A stretch of DNA of 42,234 bases from Aeromicrobium sp. (GCF_023146395.1 NZ_JAGLCD010000003.1:1-42234); one strand, 5' to 3'. Shown: positions 26,199 through 34,718, counted from the stretch's first letter. Numbers and translations: made by a program. The notes: a model not told the origin generated them from the sequence alone.

Positions 26199-26776
26199 CC
26201 GGACCCGTCACCGTCTCCATCACGCGGCACGTCGATCCCGACCACGAGCAGCAGATGCTCGCGTGGCTCCGGGCGGGCACGCAGCTGTCGGAGCGCTTCG
26301 ACGGATTCCTGGGATCGGGATGGGTGCGCCCCTCCGCGGGGTCGACCGAGTGGCACATGCTCTACCGCTTCGACTCACCCGAGCACCTCGAGGCCTGGAA
26401 CGAGTCGCACCAGCGACGCTGGTGGCTGGAGTCCGCGCAGGGGTTTGTGGAGGAGGCGCGTCACGAGCAGCGCACGGGGATCGAGGGCTGGTTCGACGAG
26501 CCCAGCAGCGTCGACGTCCGCGACCTCCGGCCGGCGCCCGTGCCGCCGCCGCGGTGGAAGCAGATGTGCGCGATCTTCCTGGTGTTCTTCCCCCTGAGCG
26601 TCGCGGCCAACTGGGCGTCGAGCCATCTGCTGCCCGACCTCGTGCTGCCGCTGCGCGTGCTCGTGAGCGTCCTGGTCATGACGCCGGTCATGACCTACGT
26701 GGCCCTGCCGTTCATCACGCGCCTGCTCGCGCCGTGGCTCAACAAGCAGCCTGACGCGCGACGGGGCCTCGGGTGA
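26195..26776 (+). CDS. ABM-fold protein with C-terminal membrane hairpin (COG3224-like)
   Basis: A 193-residue protein. Residues 1-100 look like an antibiotic-biosynthesis-monooxygenase (dimeric ferredoxin-like) domain: [52 protein letters not shown]. Two membrane helices follow ([36 protein letters not shown]). It overlaps the S component (ATGA) and cobQ (GTGA), so it belongs to the B12 operon. Some ABM-fold proteins act on porphyrins (IsdG-type heme oxygenases), others on quinones; many have no known activity. A role in corrinoid or porphyrin chemistry at the membrane is only suggested by context. Confidence 0.78.
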   Translation: MTGPVTVSITRHVDPDHEQQMLAWLRAGTQLSERFDGFLGSGWVRPSAGSTEWHMLYRFDSPEHLEAWNESHQRRWWLESAQGFVEEARHEQRTGIEGWFDEPSSVDVRDLRPAPVPPPRWKQMCAIFLVFFPLSVAANWASSHLLPDLVLPLRVLVSVLVMTPVMTYVALPFITRLLAPWLNKQPDARRGLG

Positions 26777-28299
26777 AGGGACTCCTGGTCGCCGGCACGA
26801 CCTCGGACGCCGGCAAGACGATCGTCACGACCGCGATCTGCCGGGCCTTCGCCCGTCGCGGGGTCAAGGTCGCCCCGTTCAAGAGCCAGAACATGTCGAA
26901 CAACTCGATGGTCGTGCGCCCCCTCGGCGGGGGTGCCGGGCCGTGGGCGGCGGGACAGCACGGCGAAATCGGTCGAGCGCAGTGGATCCAGGCGGTCGCG
27001 GCCGGCGCGGAGCCCGAGGCGGCGATGAACCCGGTGCTGCTGAAGCCGGGCAGCGACCACACGAGCCACGTCGTCGTGATGGGTCGTCCCGCCGGCACGC
27101 TGGGGGCGCGCAGCTTCACCGACGGCGGACGGGCCCACCTCGCCGAGGCCGCGTTCGCCGCGCTCGACGACCTCGCGTCGCGGTACGACGTCGTCGTCGC
27201 CGAGGGGGCCGGTTCGCCCACCGAGATCAACCTGCGGGCGAACGACTACGTCAACATGGGGCTCGCGCGGCACGCCGGTCTGCCGACGCTCGTCGTGGGC
27301 GACATCGACCGGGGCGGGGTCTTCGCCGCCCTCTTCGGCACGGTCGCGCTGCTCGAGGGGGCCGACCAGGACCTCGTGGCGGGGTTCGTCATGAACAAGT
27401 TCCGCGGCGACGTCTCGCTGCTCGCCCCGGGCATCGACCGGCTCGCCGAGCTCTCGGGGCGCCCGACCCTCGGGGTCCTGCCGTGGCACCCCGACCTGTG
27501 GCTCGACTCCGAGGACGCGCTCGACCTCGAGGGGCGCCGGTCGGCGTCGCCCGACGACGCCCTGCGGGTGGCGGTCGTGCGGCTGCCCCGCATCAGCAAC
27601 TTCACCGACGTCGACGCGTTGGGCATCGAGCCGGGCGTCGACCTGGTGTTCGCCTCGCAGCCGCACCACCTCGACGGGGTCGACCTCGTGGTGCTCCCGG
27701 GCACGCGTGCCACGATCGCGGACCTCGCCTGGCTGCGCGAGCGGGGCCTGGCGGACGCCGTGCTGCGGCACGCGGCCGCGGGCGGACCCGTGCTCGGCAT
27801 CTGCGGGGGCTTCCAGATGCTCGGGCGCACCGTGAGCGACCCCGCCGGCGTCGAGGGTGCGGTCGGAGCCGAGGTCGGCGGGCTCGGCCTGCTCGACGTG
27901 CGCACCGAGTTCGGCGCTGAGAAGGTCCTGCGCCTTCCCACCGGCTCCGCGCTGGGGCACGAGGCGTCGGGCTACGAGATCCACCACGGCCGCATCACGC
28001 GTGGCGAGGGCGTCGAGGACTTCCTCGCGGGGGCTCGCGCCGGCGCCGTGTTCGGCACGATGTGGCACGGGAGCCTGGAGTCCGATGGACTGCGTCGGGC
28101 GCTGCTGGCCGAGGTCGCGGCCGTCACCGGCCGGCCCGCGCCGGCCTCGGACGTCTCCTTCGCTGCGCGCCGCGAGGCACGGCTCGACGTGCTGGGTGAC
28201 CTCGTCGAGCAGCATCTCGACGTCGACCGGCTGCTCGACCTGGCCATGTCGGGTCCGCCGGCCGGACTGCGGCGCCTGGCGCCGGGAGCCGGCACGTGA
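26773..28299 (+). CDS. cobQ: Cobyric acid synthase CobQ
   Basis: A 508-residue glutamine- and ATP-dependent amidotransferase that amidates side chains b, d, e and g of adenosylcobyrinic a,c-diamide. It has an N-terminal dethiobiotin-synthetase-like ATPase ([34 protein letters not shown]) and a C-terminal class I glutaminase-like domain with the nucleophile in [13 protein letters not shown] and the His in GYEIHHGRI. Motifs and length are those of CobQ and not CobB. GTG start overlaps the preceding stop, and the stop overlaps cobK. Confidence 0.96.
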   Translation: MKGLLVAGTTSDAGKTIVTTAICRAFARRGVKVAPFKSQNMSNNSMVVRPLGGGAGPWAAGQHGEIGRAQWIQAVAAGAEPEAAMNPVLLKPGSDHTSHVVVMGRPAGTLGARSFTDGGRAHLAEAAFAALDDLASRYDVVVAEGAGSPTEINLRANDYVNMGLARHAGLPTLVVGDIDRGGVFAALFGTVALLEGADQDLVAGFVMNKFRGDVSLLAPGIDRLAELSGRPTLGVLPWHPDLWLDSEDALDLEGRRSASPDDALRVAVVRLPRISNFTDVDALGIEPGVDLVFASQPHHLDGVDLVVLPGTRATIADLAWLRERGLADAVLRHAAAGGPVLGICGGFQMLGRTVSDPAGVEGAVGAEVGGLGLLDVRTEFGAEKVLRLPTGSALGHEASGYEIHHGRITRGEGVEDFLAGARAGAVFGTMWHGSLESDGLRRALLAEVAAVTGRPAPASDVSFAARREARLDVLGDLVEQHLDVDRLLDLAMSGPPAGLRRLAPGAGT

Positions 28300-29042
28300 C
28301 CCCCGAGGCGCACGTCCTGCTGCTGGGTGGCACGTCGGAGGCGCGCGATCTCGCCGAGCGACTGCTGGCGGCCGGGATCGTGTTCGAGTCCTCCCTGGCC
28401 GGCCGGGTCGCGCGCCCGAAGCTGCCGGTCGGACCCGTGCGCATCGGTGGCTTCGGCGGGGTGGAGGGGCTGCGGTCGCACCTGCGCGAGCGCGGCGTCA
28501 CGGCCGTGGTCGACGCGACGCACCCGTTCGCGGCGGGCATGACCCGCCACGCGGCGGCGGCCTGCGCCGCCGAGGCCGTGCCGCTGCTGCGTCTGGCCCG
28601 GCCGGGCTGGTCCGCGGTGCCCGGGTCCGAGCACTGGCACTGGGTCGACGACCACGAGGCGGCGGCGGTGCGGGCGGCCGACCTGGGGCGGCGGCCGTTC
28701 CTCACGGTGGGTCGCCAGGCCCTCGACCGGTTCGTCGGACCGCTCGCCCAGCACGCCGCGCTGGTGCGGGTCGTCGATCCGTCGGAGATCGCGCTGCCCG
28801 AGGCCTGGACCCTGCTGCTGAACCGGGGTCCCTATGCGCTCGAGGGCGAGCTGGCGCTGATCGACGACCACGGCCTCGACGTCCTGGTCACGAAGGACTC
28901 CGGGGGCACCCACACCCGGCCCAAGCTCGAGGCCGCGGCGCGGCGATCGATCCCGGTCGTCGTGGTCCGTCGCTCCGACCCCGCCCCCGACGTCCCCACC
29001 GTGACCGACCCCGCCGCCGTGCTGACCTGGCTCCGCACCTGA
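28296..29042 (+). CDS. cobK: Precorrin-6A reductase CobK
   Basis: A 248-residue NADPH-dependent reductase that reduces precorrin-6A to precorrin-6B in the aerobic pathway. The start [19 protein letters not shown], the segment [20 protein letters not shown] and LLRLARPGW are family signatures; LVTKDSGG with TRPKLEAA near the C-terminus completes it. GTG start overlaps cobQ (GTGA). It ends the plus-strand operon and is followed by a long hairpin. Confidence 0.94.
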   Translation: MTPEAHVLLLGGTSEARDLAERLLAAGIVFESSLAGRVARPKLPVGPVRIGGFGGVEGLRSHLRERGVTAVVDATHPFAAGMTRHAAAACAAEAVPLLRLARPGWSAVPGSEHWHWVDDHEAAAVRAADLGRRPFLTVGRQALDRFVGPLAQHAALVRVVDPSEIALPEAWTLLLNRGPYALEGELALIDDHGLDVLVTKDSGGTHTRPKLEAAARRSIPVVVVRRSDPAPDVPTVTDPAAVLTWLRT

Positions 29043-29051
29043 CCGCCTGCG

Positions 29052-29115
29052 CCAGATTTGCGCCCAGTTGTGCAGAAGTCGACCACGCGAACCGCACAAC
29101 TGGGCGCAAATCTGG
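29052..29115. terminator. Perfect 22-bp hairpin between cobK and cobD, bidirectional terminator
   Basis: Arms CCAGATTTGCGCCCAGTTGTGC (29052-29073) and its exact complement (29094-29115), with a 20-nt loop, lie 9 nt after the cobK stop and 7 nt after the convergent cobD stop. The AT-containing GATTTGCGCC inside an otherwise very GC-rich region is reminiscent of GCGCCAAA in the hairpin at 3906. Confidence 0.72.
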
Positions 29116-29122
29116 GTCGGCG

Positions 29123-30058
29123 TCAGCGGCGGGGGCGGAGGGTCACGGCGGCGGCCACCACCAGGGCACCGGCGCCGACGGCGCTCGCGAGGCGCACGGA
29201 GCGGGGCACGTCGGCCGGCGCGGGCGGCGGGCCGTCGCCGAGGCGGACGCGTTCGTCCATGACCCCCTCGTAGTGGTTGACGCCGCCGAGCCGCACCCCG
29301 AGCGCCCCGGCGAACGCGGCCTCCACGGCTCCCGCATTGGGGCTCGGGTGCCCAGGGGCGTCCTCACGCCACGCGCGCCGGGCGGCGGACGGACTGCCCC
29401 CGACCAGGGGAGCGGCCACCGTGGCGAGTGCCGCCGCGAGCCGGGCGGGCACGAGATTGGCGAGGTCGTCGAGCCGGGCCGACGCCCAGCCGAAGCGGCG
29501 ATACCGCGCGGAGCGGTGGCCCACCATCGCATCGAGCGTGTTGACCGCGCGGTAGCCCACGAGCCCCGGCACGCCCGCGACGGCGCCCCACCACAGCGGC
29601 GCGACCACGGCGTCGGAGGTGTTCTCGGCGACCGACTCGACCACGGCCCGGGCGAGCTGGTCGGCGTCGAGCGCACGGGGGTCACGGCCGACGAGGCTGC
29701 GCACCCGGTGCCGCGCGGCCGGCAGGTCGCCGGCGAGCACGTGGTCGCCGACCGCCGTGGCCTCGCGGCCCAGGGAACGACCGCCGAGCACGGCCCACGT
29801 GGTCACGGCGGTCGCGAACGCGTGCCGGCTGGGACGGTCCGCGGTGCACCGCTCGGCCAGGTGGCCGGCCACGGTCACCGCACCGACCGCGACCGCCGTG
29901 AACGCGACACCGTTGCTGCGGCGGTCGGCGTAGAGGCGCTGCTCGAGGGCACCGGCCGCGCGACCGAATCCGGCCACGGGGTGCCACCGGGCCGGGTCGC
30001 CCAGCAGGCGGTCGGCGGCGTAGCCGAGCACCAGGCCGGCGGCGCGGGAGCGGCTCAC
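29123..30058 (-). CDS. cobD: Adenosylcobinamide-phosphate synthase CobD (CbiB)
   Basis: A 311-residue integral membrane enzyme joining the aminopropanol (phosphate) arm to adenosylcobyric acid. Signatures: GLVLGYAADRLLGDPARWHP at the N-terminus, VAENTSDAVVAPLWWGAVAG, GYRAVNTLDAMVGHRSARYR and RDDLANLVPARL-type segment ARLDDLANLVPARL, with SPNAGAVEAAFAGALGVRLG near the end. The GTG start at 30058 overlaps the cobS stop (GTGA); longer starts would not match the family. It is the last gene of the cbtB operon and meets cobK tail to tail. Confidence 0.94.
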   Translation of the reverse strand: MSRSRAAGLVLGYAADRLLGDPARWHPVAGFGRAAGALEQRLYADRRSNGVAFTAVAVGAVTVAGHLAERCTADRPSRHAFATAVTTWAVLGGRSLGREATAVGDHVLAGDLPAARHRVRSLVGRDPRALDADQLARAVVESVAENTSDAVVAPLWWGAVAGVPGLVGYRAVNTLDAMVGHRSARYRRFGWASARLDDLANLVPARLAAALATVAAPLVGGSPSAARRAWREDAPGHPSPNAGAVEAAFAGALGVRLGGVNHYEGVMDERVRLGDGPPPAPADVPRSVRLASAVGAGALVVAAAVTLRPRR

Positions 30059-30846
30059 GGCACGCTCGCGGCGATCAGCCCCGCGGTGAGGGCGATCTCG
30101 ATCGCGGCGCCGAAGCAGTCGCCCGTGACCCCGCCGTGGCGCCGAAGGCAGCGCTCCAGCACGGCCAGGGTGCCGAGCAGCAGGGCCCCGGCGAGCACGA
30201 GTCCGCGCCACCACGGCAGGTCGGCCGCGAGCGCCAGACCGACACCGGTGAGGGCGAGGAGGACCCAGGTCACGGCCGCCGCGACCCTCGGCACCGTGCC
30301 GGCGAAGCTGATCGCCAGGCCGGAGTCGCGGGCCGGCGGCACCCCCGAGGCGCAGCAGATCGACAGTGCCGCGCGCGACAGGCACACGAGCCCGCCGACC
30401 ACGAGCGGCGCCGCGCCGGTGCCCACGAGCGCCGCGACGCAGGCGGCCTGCAGCCCGAGCACCACGACGAGCGTCGCCGCTCCGGCCGGCCCCGCGGTGC
30501 CGCCCTTCATGACCTCGAGCGAGCGCTCGCGGTCATGCGACGCGGTGAGGCTGTCGGCGACGTCCGAGAGCCCGTCCAGGTGCAGCCCCCGGCTCGCGAG
30601 CGCGAGCACACCGGTCGTGAGCAGGCCGACCGCGAGCGGTGGCGCGTCGACGAGGTCGCCGAGCCAGACCACGAGCGCCGCCGCGAGCCCGATGGGCAGG
30701 ACCGCCAGTGGGGCCAGCAGCATCGCGGCGCCGGCTGAGCGCCGGTCGACCCGGACCGGCGACGGCCAGCGCACGACCGTGAGCGTGCCGGCCGCCAGCA
30801 GCCAGCCGTCGCGCAGTGCCGATCGGGTCGGAGACGAGTCCGACAT
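30055..30846 (-). CDS. cobS: Adenosylcobinamide-GDP ribazoletransferase CobS (CobV)
   Basis: A 263-residue integral membrane enzyme that joins adenosylcobinamide-GDP and alpha-ribazole(-phosphate), finishing the nucleotide loop. Motifs: GWLLAAGTLTVVRWPSP, then the metal-binding GLHLDGLSDVADSL (D-G-x-x-D-x-x-D), MKGGTAGPAGAATLVVVLGL and RCLRRHGGVTGDCFGAAIEI. Hydrophobic segments fill the rest. The ATG shares one base with the cobT stop (TGATG), and its stop overlaps cobD. Confidence 0.95.
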   Translation of the reverse strand: MSDSSPTRSALRDGWLLAAGTLTVVRWPSPVRVDRRSAGAAMLLAPLAVLPIGLAAALVVWLGDLVDAPPLAVGLLTTGVLALASRGLHLDGLSDVADSLTASHDRERSLEVMKGGTAGPAGAATLVVVLGLQAACVAALVGTGAAPLVVGGLVCLSRAALSICCASGVPPARDSGLAISFAGTVPRVAAAVTWVLLALTGVGLALAADLPWWRGLVLAGALLLGTLAVLERCLRRHGGVTGDCFGAAIEIALTAGLIAASVP

Positions 30847-31895
30847 CAGGGCAGCAGGTCGGCGAGCAGGGCCATGTCGGTCAGCAGGAGTCCGGCGGAG
30901 CGGACGATCGGCACGGCCGCGACCGCGCCGCTGCCCTCGCCGAGTCGCATCCCGAGATCGAGGATCGGCTCGAGGCCGAGCTTCGCGAGCGCGACCTGCT
31001 GGCCCGGCTCGGTCGAGCGGTGGCCGGCGGCGAACCACGCGGCGGCGCCCGGTGCGAGCCGGTCGGCGAGCACGGCCGCGGCGACGCTGATGACGCCGTC
31101 GAGCAGCACGGGCACGCCGGCGCGGGCGGCGGTGGCGAGGAACGCCGCCGAGGCGGCGAGGTCGGCGCTGCCGAGGGCCTGCAGAGTCTGGACCGGGTCG
31201 TCCGTGCGGTCACCCACCCGGTCGAGCGCCTGCTGCACGACCGCGGTCTTGTGCGTCAGTCCCGCGTCGTCGAGGCCGGTGCCACGGCCCGTGACCTCGT
31301 GGGCCGGCAGACCGAGCGACGCGGCGATCAGCGCGGCGGCCGGCGTCGTGTTGCCGATGCCCATGTCGCCCGAGACGAGCAGCTGCGCGCCTGCGGCGAT
31401 CTCCTGGGCGGCGATCGTCGCGCCCGCCTCGAGCGCCCGACGGGTCTCATCGGCCGAGAGGGCGTCCTCGAGGTGGATCGCCCCGGACCCGGGGCGCACC
31501 TTGAACTCCCGCACCTCGGGGTCGAGATCCGCGAGCTCCTCCTCGACCCCGAGGTCCAACACGCGCACCGACACCCCGTGCTGGGCCGCGAGCACCGAGA
31601 CACCCGCACGCCCGGAGACGAACGTGCGCACCATGGCACCGGTGATCGCCTTGGGGTAGGCCGAGACGCCGTGGTCGGCGACGCCGTGGTCCCCGGCCAG
31701 CACGACGGCCCGGACCCGCTCGAGGGCCGGCGGCGGCACCGCGCCCTGGGTCGCGGCGACCCAGACGGCGAGGTCACCGAGGCGACCGAGCGCCCCGGCG
31801 GGTGTCGCGAGCCCGGCCAGCCGCTCCCGGGCCGCCGCGACGAGTGCAGGGTCCGGGGCGGTGACCGGCGTGCCGGTGACGGGAAGCGTGCTCAC
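30846..31895 (-). CDS. cobT: Nicotinate-nucleotide-dimethylbenzimidazole phosphoribosyltransferase CobT
   Basis: A 349-residue cytoplasmic enzyme that makes alpha-ribazole phosphate, the lower-ligand nucleotide. It shows LGRLGDLAVWVAATQGAVPP, VVLAGDHGVADHGVSAYP, LVSGDMGIGNTTPAAALIAA and, near the end, LDLGMRLGEGSGAVAAVPIV, whose Glu is the catalytic base. The GTG start overlaps the cbtA stop (GTGA). Length is typical. Confidence 0.96.
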   Translation of the reverse strand: MSTLPVTGTPVTAPDPALVAAARERLAGLATPAGALGRLGDLAVWVAATQGAVPPPALERVRAVVLAGDHGVADHGVSAYPKAITGAMVRTFVSGRAGVSVLAAQHGVSVRVLDLGVEEELADLDPEVREFKVRPGSGAIHLEDALSADETRRALEAGATIAAQEIAAGAQLLVSGDMGIGNTTPAAALIAASLGLPAHEVTGRGTGLDDAGLTHKTAVVQQALDRVGDRTDDPVQTLQALGSADLAASAAFLATAARAGVPVLLDGVISVAAAVLADRLAPGAAAWFAAGHRSTEPGQQVALAKLGLEPILDLGMRLGEGSGAVAAVPIVRSAGLLLTDMALLADLLP

Positions 31896-32704
31896 AGGGC
31901 GGCCGCCGCGTCGCGTCGAGCGAGGTCATCGACGTCGCGGTTCCAGGCCCGGTTCACGAGGCCGGTCAGGACCACGCCGAGCACGAGCCACAGCGCGGCC
32001 TGCGTGATGAGCGACCCGACCCGGAACTCGAACAGCGTGTTGGCCGGGAAGGAGTTGGGCACCTCGTCGATCGGCGCCATGACGGCGAACGCGACGCCCA
32101 CCACCGCGAGGTACACCGCGCCGCCGACCGCGGTGGCCAGCCAGGCCGAACGACCGGCGAGCACCTGGCGCGCGACGATGATCGCGGCGACCACCGCGAG
32201 GATCGAGATCGCCAGGAAGCCGAAGTACAGGGCCGTGCGCTCCCCGATCGTGTCGCCGCTGCCGGTGGCCGGCGGGTTCGGCGGGTACTTCAGCCACGGC
32301 GCGAGCACGACGGCGACGAAGCCGACCGCCGTGACGAGCGCGGTCGTGGCGACGGGCGAGAGGCGGCCGAAGCGTCCCGCGGCGAACGCCGACGCGATGC
32401 CGACCAGACCGCCGAGCACCGCCCCGACGAGCACCGTGGCGGTGGCGAGGCCGGGGCCGGCCTGCTGGCCGCGGGTGATGCCGCCTTCCTCGTCACCGTG
32501 CGAGTGCGAGTGGGCCGCGCCCTCCTCGGTCTCGTCGTGGTCGTGGTCGTGCACCGCGGTGTCGGCGGGGGCCGCGGCGGCCTCCTCGACCGCGATCGCG
32601 TCGTCGATGGCGGGCTCGCCGACGCCGATCGCGACGACGAAGGCGATCAGGCCCCCGAGGAGACCGGCGATCAGGCCGTTGATCAGAAAGCTGCGTGCGT
32701 TCAT
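31892..32704 (-). CDS. cbtA: Cobalt transporter subunit CbtA
   Basis: A 270-residue membrane protein predicted to import cobalt with CbtB. It starts SFLINGLIAGLLGGLIAFVV and has a His/Asp/Glu loop (HDHDHDETEEGAAHSHSHGD, about residues 52-71) well placed to collect metal outside. About five more helices follow, including TALVTAVGFVAVVLAPWLKYPPNPPA, a conserved CbtA stretch. It is separated from cbtB by 162 nt carrying a 12-bp hairpin and is coupled to cobT by a 4-nt overlap. Confidence 0.92.
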   Translation of the reverse strand: MNARSFLINGLIAGLLGGLIAFVVAIGVGEPAIDDAIAVEEAAAAPADTAVHDHDHDETEEGAAHSHSHGDEEGGITRGQQAGPGLATATVLVGAVLGGLVGIASAFAAGRFGRLSPVATTALVTAVGFVAVVLAPWLKYPPNPPATGSGDTIGERTALYFGFLAISILAVVAAIIVARQVLAGRSAWLATAVGGAVYLAVVGVAFAVMAPIDEVPNSFPANTLFEFRVGSLITQAALWLVLGVVLTGLVNRAWNRDVDDLARRDAAAAL

Positions 32705-32796
32705 GGGGTGGGTTCCGTCCAGGAGTGCGGGCGCGCCGAACCACGTCGGGGTCGCCGCGCCGCGAAGCGAGGTCGCCGGGCTACCGGCAGGGGAGG

Positions 32797-32823
32797 ACGA
32801 CGGTCACCCGAGGTGACCGTCGT
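32797..32823 (-). promoter_or_regulatory. Perfect 12-bp hairpin between cbtB and cbtA
   Basis: ACGACGGTCACC-TCG-GGTGACCGTCGT on the minus strand, 43 nt after the cbtB stop and 92 nt before cbtA. It has no U-tract. It could be a partial terminator lowering expression of cbtA and the cob genes relative to cbtB, or an RNA-stability element. Confidence 0.55.
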
Positions 32824-32866
32824 GCGCGGTGCGCATCAGTGGCGGTGCGCACCAGGGGCGGCGTGG

Positions 32867-33085
32867 TCAGTGGCAGGGGAAGCCGAGCAGGTGGCGTCCG
32901 TCGTGGACCCACTCGTGCACGTCGCTGCCGGCGAACAGGGAGAAGGCCCCCTGCTCGGCGCCCACGAAGTAGGTCACGACGACCGCGAGCAGCGCGGCGA
33001 AGAGGGCCCACGGGGCGAGATCGCGGACGGGGATGGCGACCGGGGTGACGGCGGTTCCGGACACGGTCGGGTTGAGCTGGCTCAT
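32867..33085 (-). CDS. cbtB: Cobalt transporter subunit CbtB
   Basis: A 72-residue protein with one membrane helix (WALFAALLAVVVTYFVGAEQ) and the CbtB C-terminus HEWVHDGRHLLGFPCH, rich in His with a final Cys-His, expected to bind cobalt. The ATG has GAAGGAG upstream. It is the first gene after the compact cobalamin riboswitch, the usual arrangement for cbtBA. Confidence 0.94.
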   Translation of the reverse strand: MSQLNPTVSGTAVTPVAIPVRDLAPWALFAALLAVVVTYFVGAEQGAFSLFAGSDVHEWVHDGRHLLGFPCH

Positions 33086-33118
33086 CTGGACTCCTTCGGG
33101 ATACGTGCGTCCCGTGGT

Positions 33119-33229
33119 GGGTGGAATGTCGAGATTCGGGTCTGACTCCACCCGCCGGAGCGGGTGTCACAGTAGCGCGACTGTGCCGGACTCTCACCGG
33201 CTTCCGAGGTCTCGATCAGCCTGATCGTA
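33119..33229 (-). promoter_or_regulatory. Cobalamin riboswitch 2 (cbtB operon), compact form, with promoter
   Basis: Minus strand: -10 TACGAT (33229-33224), then a TCGAGA/TCTCGA outer stem (33215-33210 with 33134-33129). The core is GGAAGCCGGTGAGAGTCCGG, followed by CACAGTCGCGCTACTGT. A hairpin CACCCGC/GCGGGTG variant (33166-33149) follows. Its GGGTGGA (33153-33147 read on the minus strand) can instead pair with TCCACCC (33125-33119), so two mutually exclusive structures exist just before the ribosome site. At under 90 nt the aptamer lacks the large side arm of the classic form. Confidence 0.88.
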
Positions 33230-33270
33230 GGGCATGGTCGTTGCGGTCTGCGACGGCTGGGGCGAACGTC

Positions 33271-33693
33271 TCACGGAACGATCTGCAGCTCACCGTTGTC
33301 GGGCAGGCGTGCGGGCTCGCCCGTGGCCCGGGAGACCGCCAGGGCGATGACGTCGCCGTGGCTGACGACCAGCGCGGTGCCGTTCGGGACGTCGGCCAGG
33401 GCCGCTGCGGTGCGGGCGTCGACGAGGTCGAGCGGCTCGCCGTAGCCCTGCTCGACCAGGCGCGGGTCGAGGTGCACCGGGAGCCCGAGCGCGCGAGCCA
33501 CGACGACCGCGGTCTGGCGGGCCCGGACCGCAGGCGACGACACGACGTGCTCGATCCCGAGTGGTGCGGCCTCGGCCGCGGCCGCATACGCCTGCTCGAG
33601 GCCGAGCGCGGTCAGCGGCGGGTGCGGGGTGTGGCCCTGGAAGCGGCCGGCCGCGTTCCAGGTCGACTGCCCGTGCCGCAGCCACACGATCAT
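33271..33693 (-). CDS. Histidine phosphatase, probable alpha-ribazole phosphatase
   Basis: A 140-residue phosphoglycerate-mutase-like phosphatase with the phospho-His motif WLRHGQSTWNAAGRFQGHT, the second Arg in SSPAVRARQTA, Glu in RLVEQGYGEPLD, and the late His in ALVVSHGDVIALA. It is short for the family, so the alpha-helical insert is reduced. Being last in the chelatase-cobO-cobB-cobA operon (ATGA overlap with cobA), it most likely removes phosphate from alpha-ribazole phosphate or cobalamin phosphate, the role of Salmonella CobC. That substrate is inferred from context. Confidence 0.87.
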   Translation of the reverse strand: MIVWLRHGQSTWNAAGRFQGHTPHPPLTALGLEQAYAAAAEAAPLGIEHVVSSPAVRARQTAVVVARALGLPVHLDPRLVEQGYGEPLDLVDARTAAALADVPNGTALVVSHGDVIALAVSRATGEPARLPDNGELQIVP

Positions 33694-34718
33694 GCGTGGA
33701 CCGGGCGCTGCTCGGCGGGGCGATCGGCGCCACGGGCCGCCACGGCCCCCACGACGACGACCGCGGGCGCACCGATGCCGGCGTCGCGTGCGAGCGTCTC
33801 GATCGTCGTCACGGTGCCGCGCACGACCTGCTGGCTGCTGCGGCCCGCATCGGCGACGACCGCGGCGGGGGTGGCGGGGTCGAGACCGCCAGCGACGAGG
33901 GCCGCGGCGATCGCGGGGAGCGTGCGCACCCCCATCAGCACGACGATCGTGGTGCCGGACCGGGCCAGCGCCGACCAGTCGACGGTCGAGTCCGGGTGCC
34001 CGGGCGGGACGTGACCCGAGACCACCGTGAAGCCCTGGGTGAGGCCCCGGTGCGTCACGGGGATGCCCGCGAGCTCGGGTGCCGCGATGGCGGAGGTGAC
34101 GCCCGGGAGCACGCGCGTGGGCACGCCGGCGGCGTGGCACGCGTCGAGCTCCTCGCCGCCGCGGCCGAACACGAACGGGTCGCCGCCCTTGAGCCGCACG
34201 ACGTCGCGCCCGGCCAGGGCCTGCTCGACGAGGACGCGGTTGATGTCCTCCTGCGACGTCGACCGGCCGTGCGGGATCTTGGCGACGTCGATGATCTCGA
34301 CGTGCGGGGGCAGCGCCTCGAGCGCGGCGAGCGGCGCGAGGCGGTCGGTCACGACGACGTCGGCCGCCAGCAGCGCGGCGTGGCCGGCGACCGTCAGGAG
34401 GCCGGGGTCCGAGGGCCCGCCGCCCACGAGCGTGACCGTGCCGGGCCCGCGGGTGGCCGCCGGGCCGGGGGCGGCTGCCGCCGCGGCGACGGCGTTGACC
34501 ACGAGGTCGGCCGCGCGGACGTCGTCGAGCGTGGCCTCGCGCGGCTCCCAGGTGAGCAGGCCCCGCAGGTGCCAGTCCTCGATCGTGGCGCAGACCTCGG
34601 GAGCCACGACGGTCACGGCGGCACCGGCGCCCAGCAGGGTCTCGACCCGGGACGCGGTGCGGGGGTCGCCGGCGGTCACGAGGACGCGACTGCCGGGGGT
34701 GATCGTGAGTGTCGTCAT
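33690..34718 (-). CDS. cobA: Uroporphyrinogen-III C-methyltransferase CobA with degenerate siroheme-synthase-like N-terminus
   Basis: A 342-residue protein. Residues from about 92 on form the SAM-dependent methyltransferase making precorrin-2: VTLVGGGPSDPGLLTVAGHA, VVVTDRLAPLAALEALPPH, VVRLKGGDPFVFGRGGEE and PGVTSAIAAPELAGIPVTHR. The first 90 residues look like the NAD-binding domain of CysG/Met8 (SRVLVTAGDPRTASRVETLL), but the GGGxVA nucleotide loop is replaced by AGDPRTA and the central dimerisation domain is missing. So precorrin-2 dehydrogenase activity is unlikely. Starts and ends in 4-nt overlaps. Confidence 0.92.
   Translation of the reverse strand: MTTLTITPGSRVLVTAGDPRTASRVETLLGAGAAVTVVAPEVCATIEDWHLRGLLTWEPREATLDDVRAADLVVNAVAAAAAAPGPAATRGPGTVTLVGGGPSDPGLLTVAGHAALLAADVVVTDRLAPLAALEALPPHVEIIDVAKIPHGRSTSQEDINRVLVEQALAGRDVVRLKGGDPFVFGRGGEELDACHAAGVPTRVLPGVTSAIAAPELAGIPVTHRGLTQGFTVVSGHVPPGHPDSTVDWSALARSGTTIVVLMGVRTLPAIAAALVAGGLDPATPAAVVADAGRSSQQVVRGTVTTIETLARDAGIGAPAVVVVGAVAARGADRPAEQRPVHA

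Noticed and set aside
27857..31090. Very long open frame on the plus strand opposite and across cobQ, cobK and cobD
   Set aside because: Arg/Pro/Ala-rich translation with no family features; it crosses genes with strong motifs and is a by-product of GC-rich third positions.
30816..32816. Long plus-strand open frame opposite cobT and cbtA
   Set aside because: The translation is low-complexity and lacks motifs, while the minus strand has CobT and CbtA signatures and coupled overlaps.
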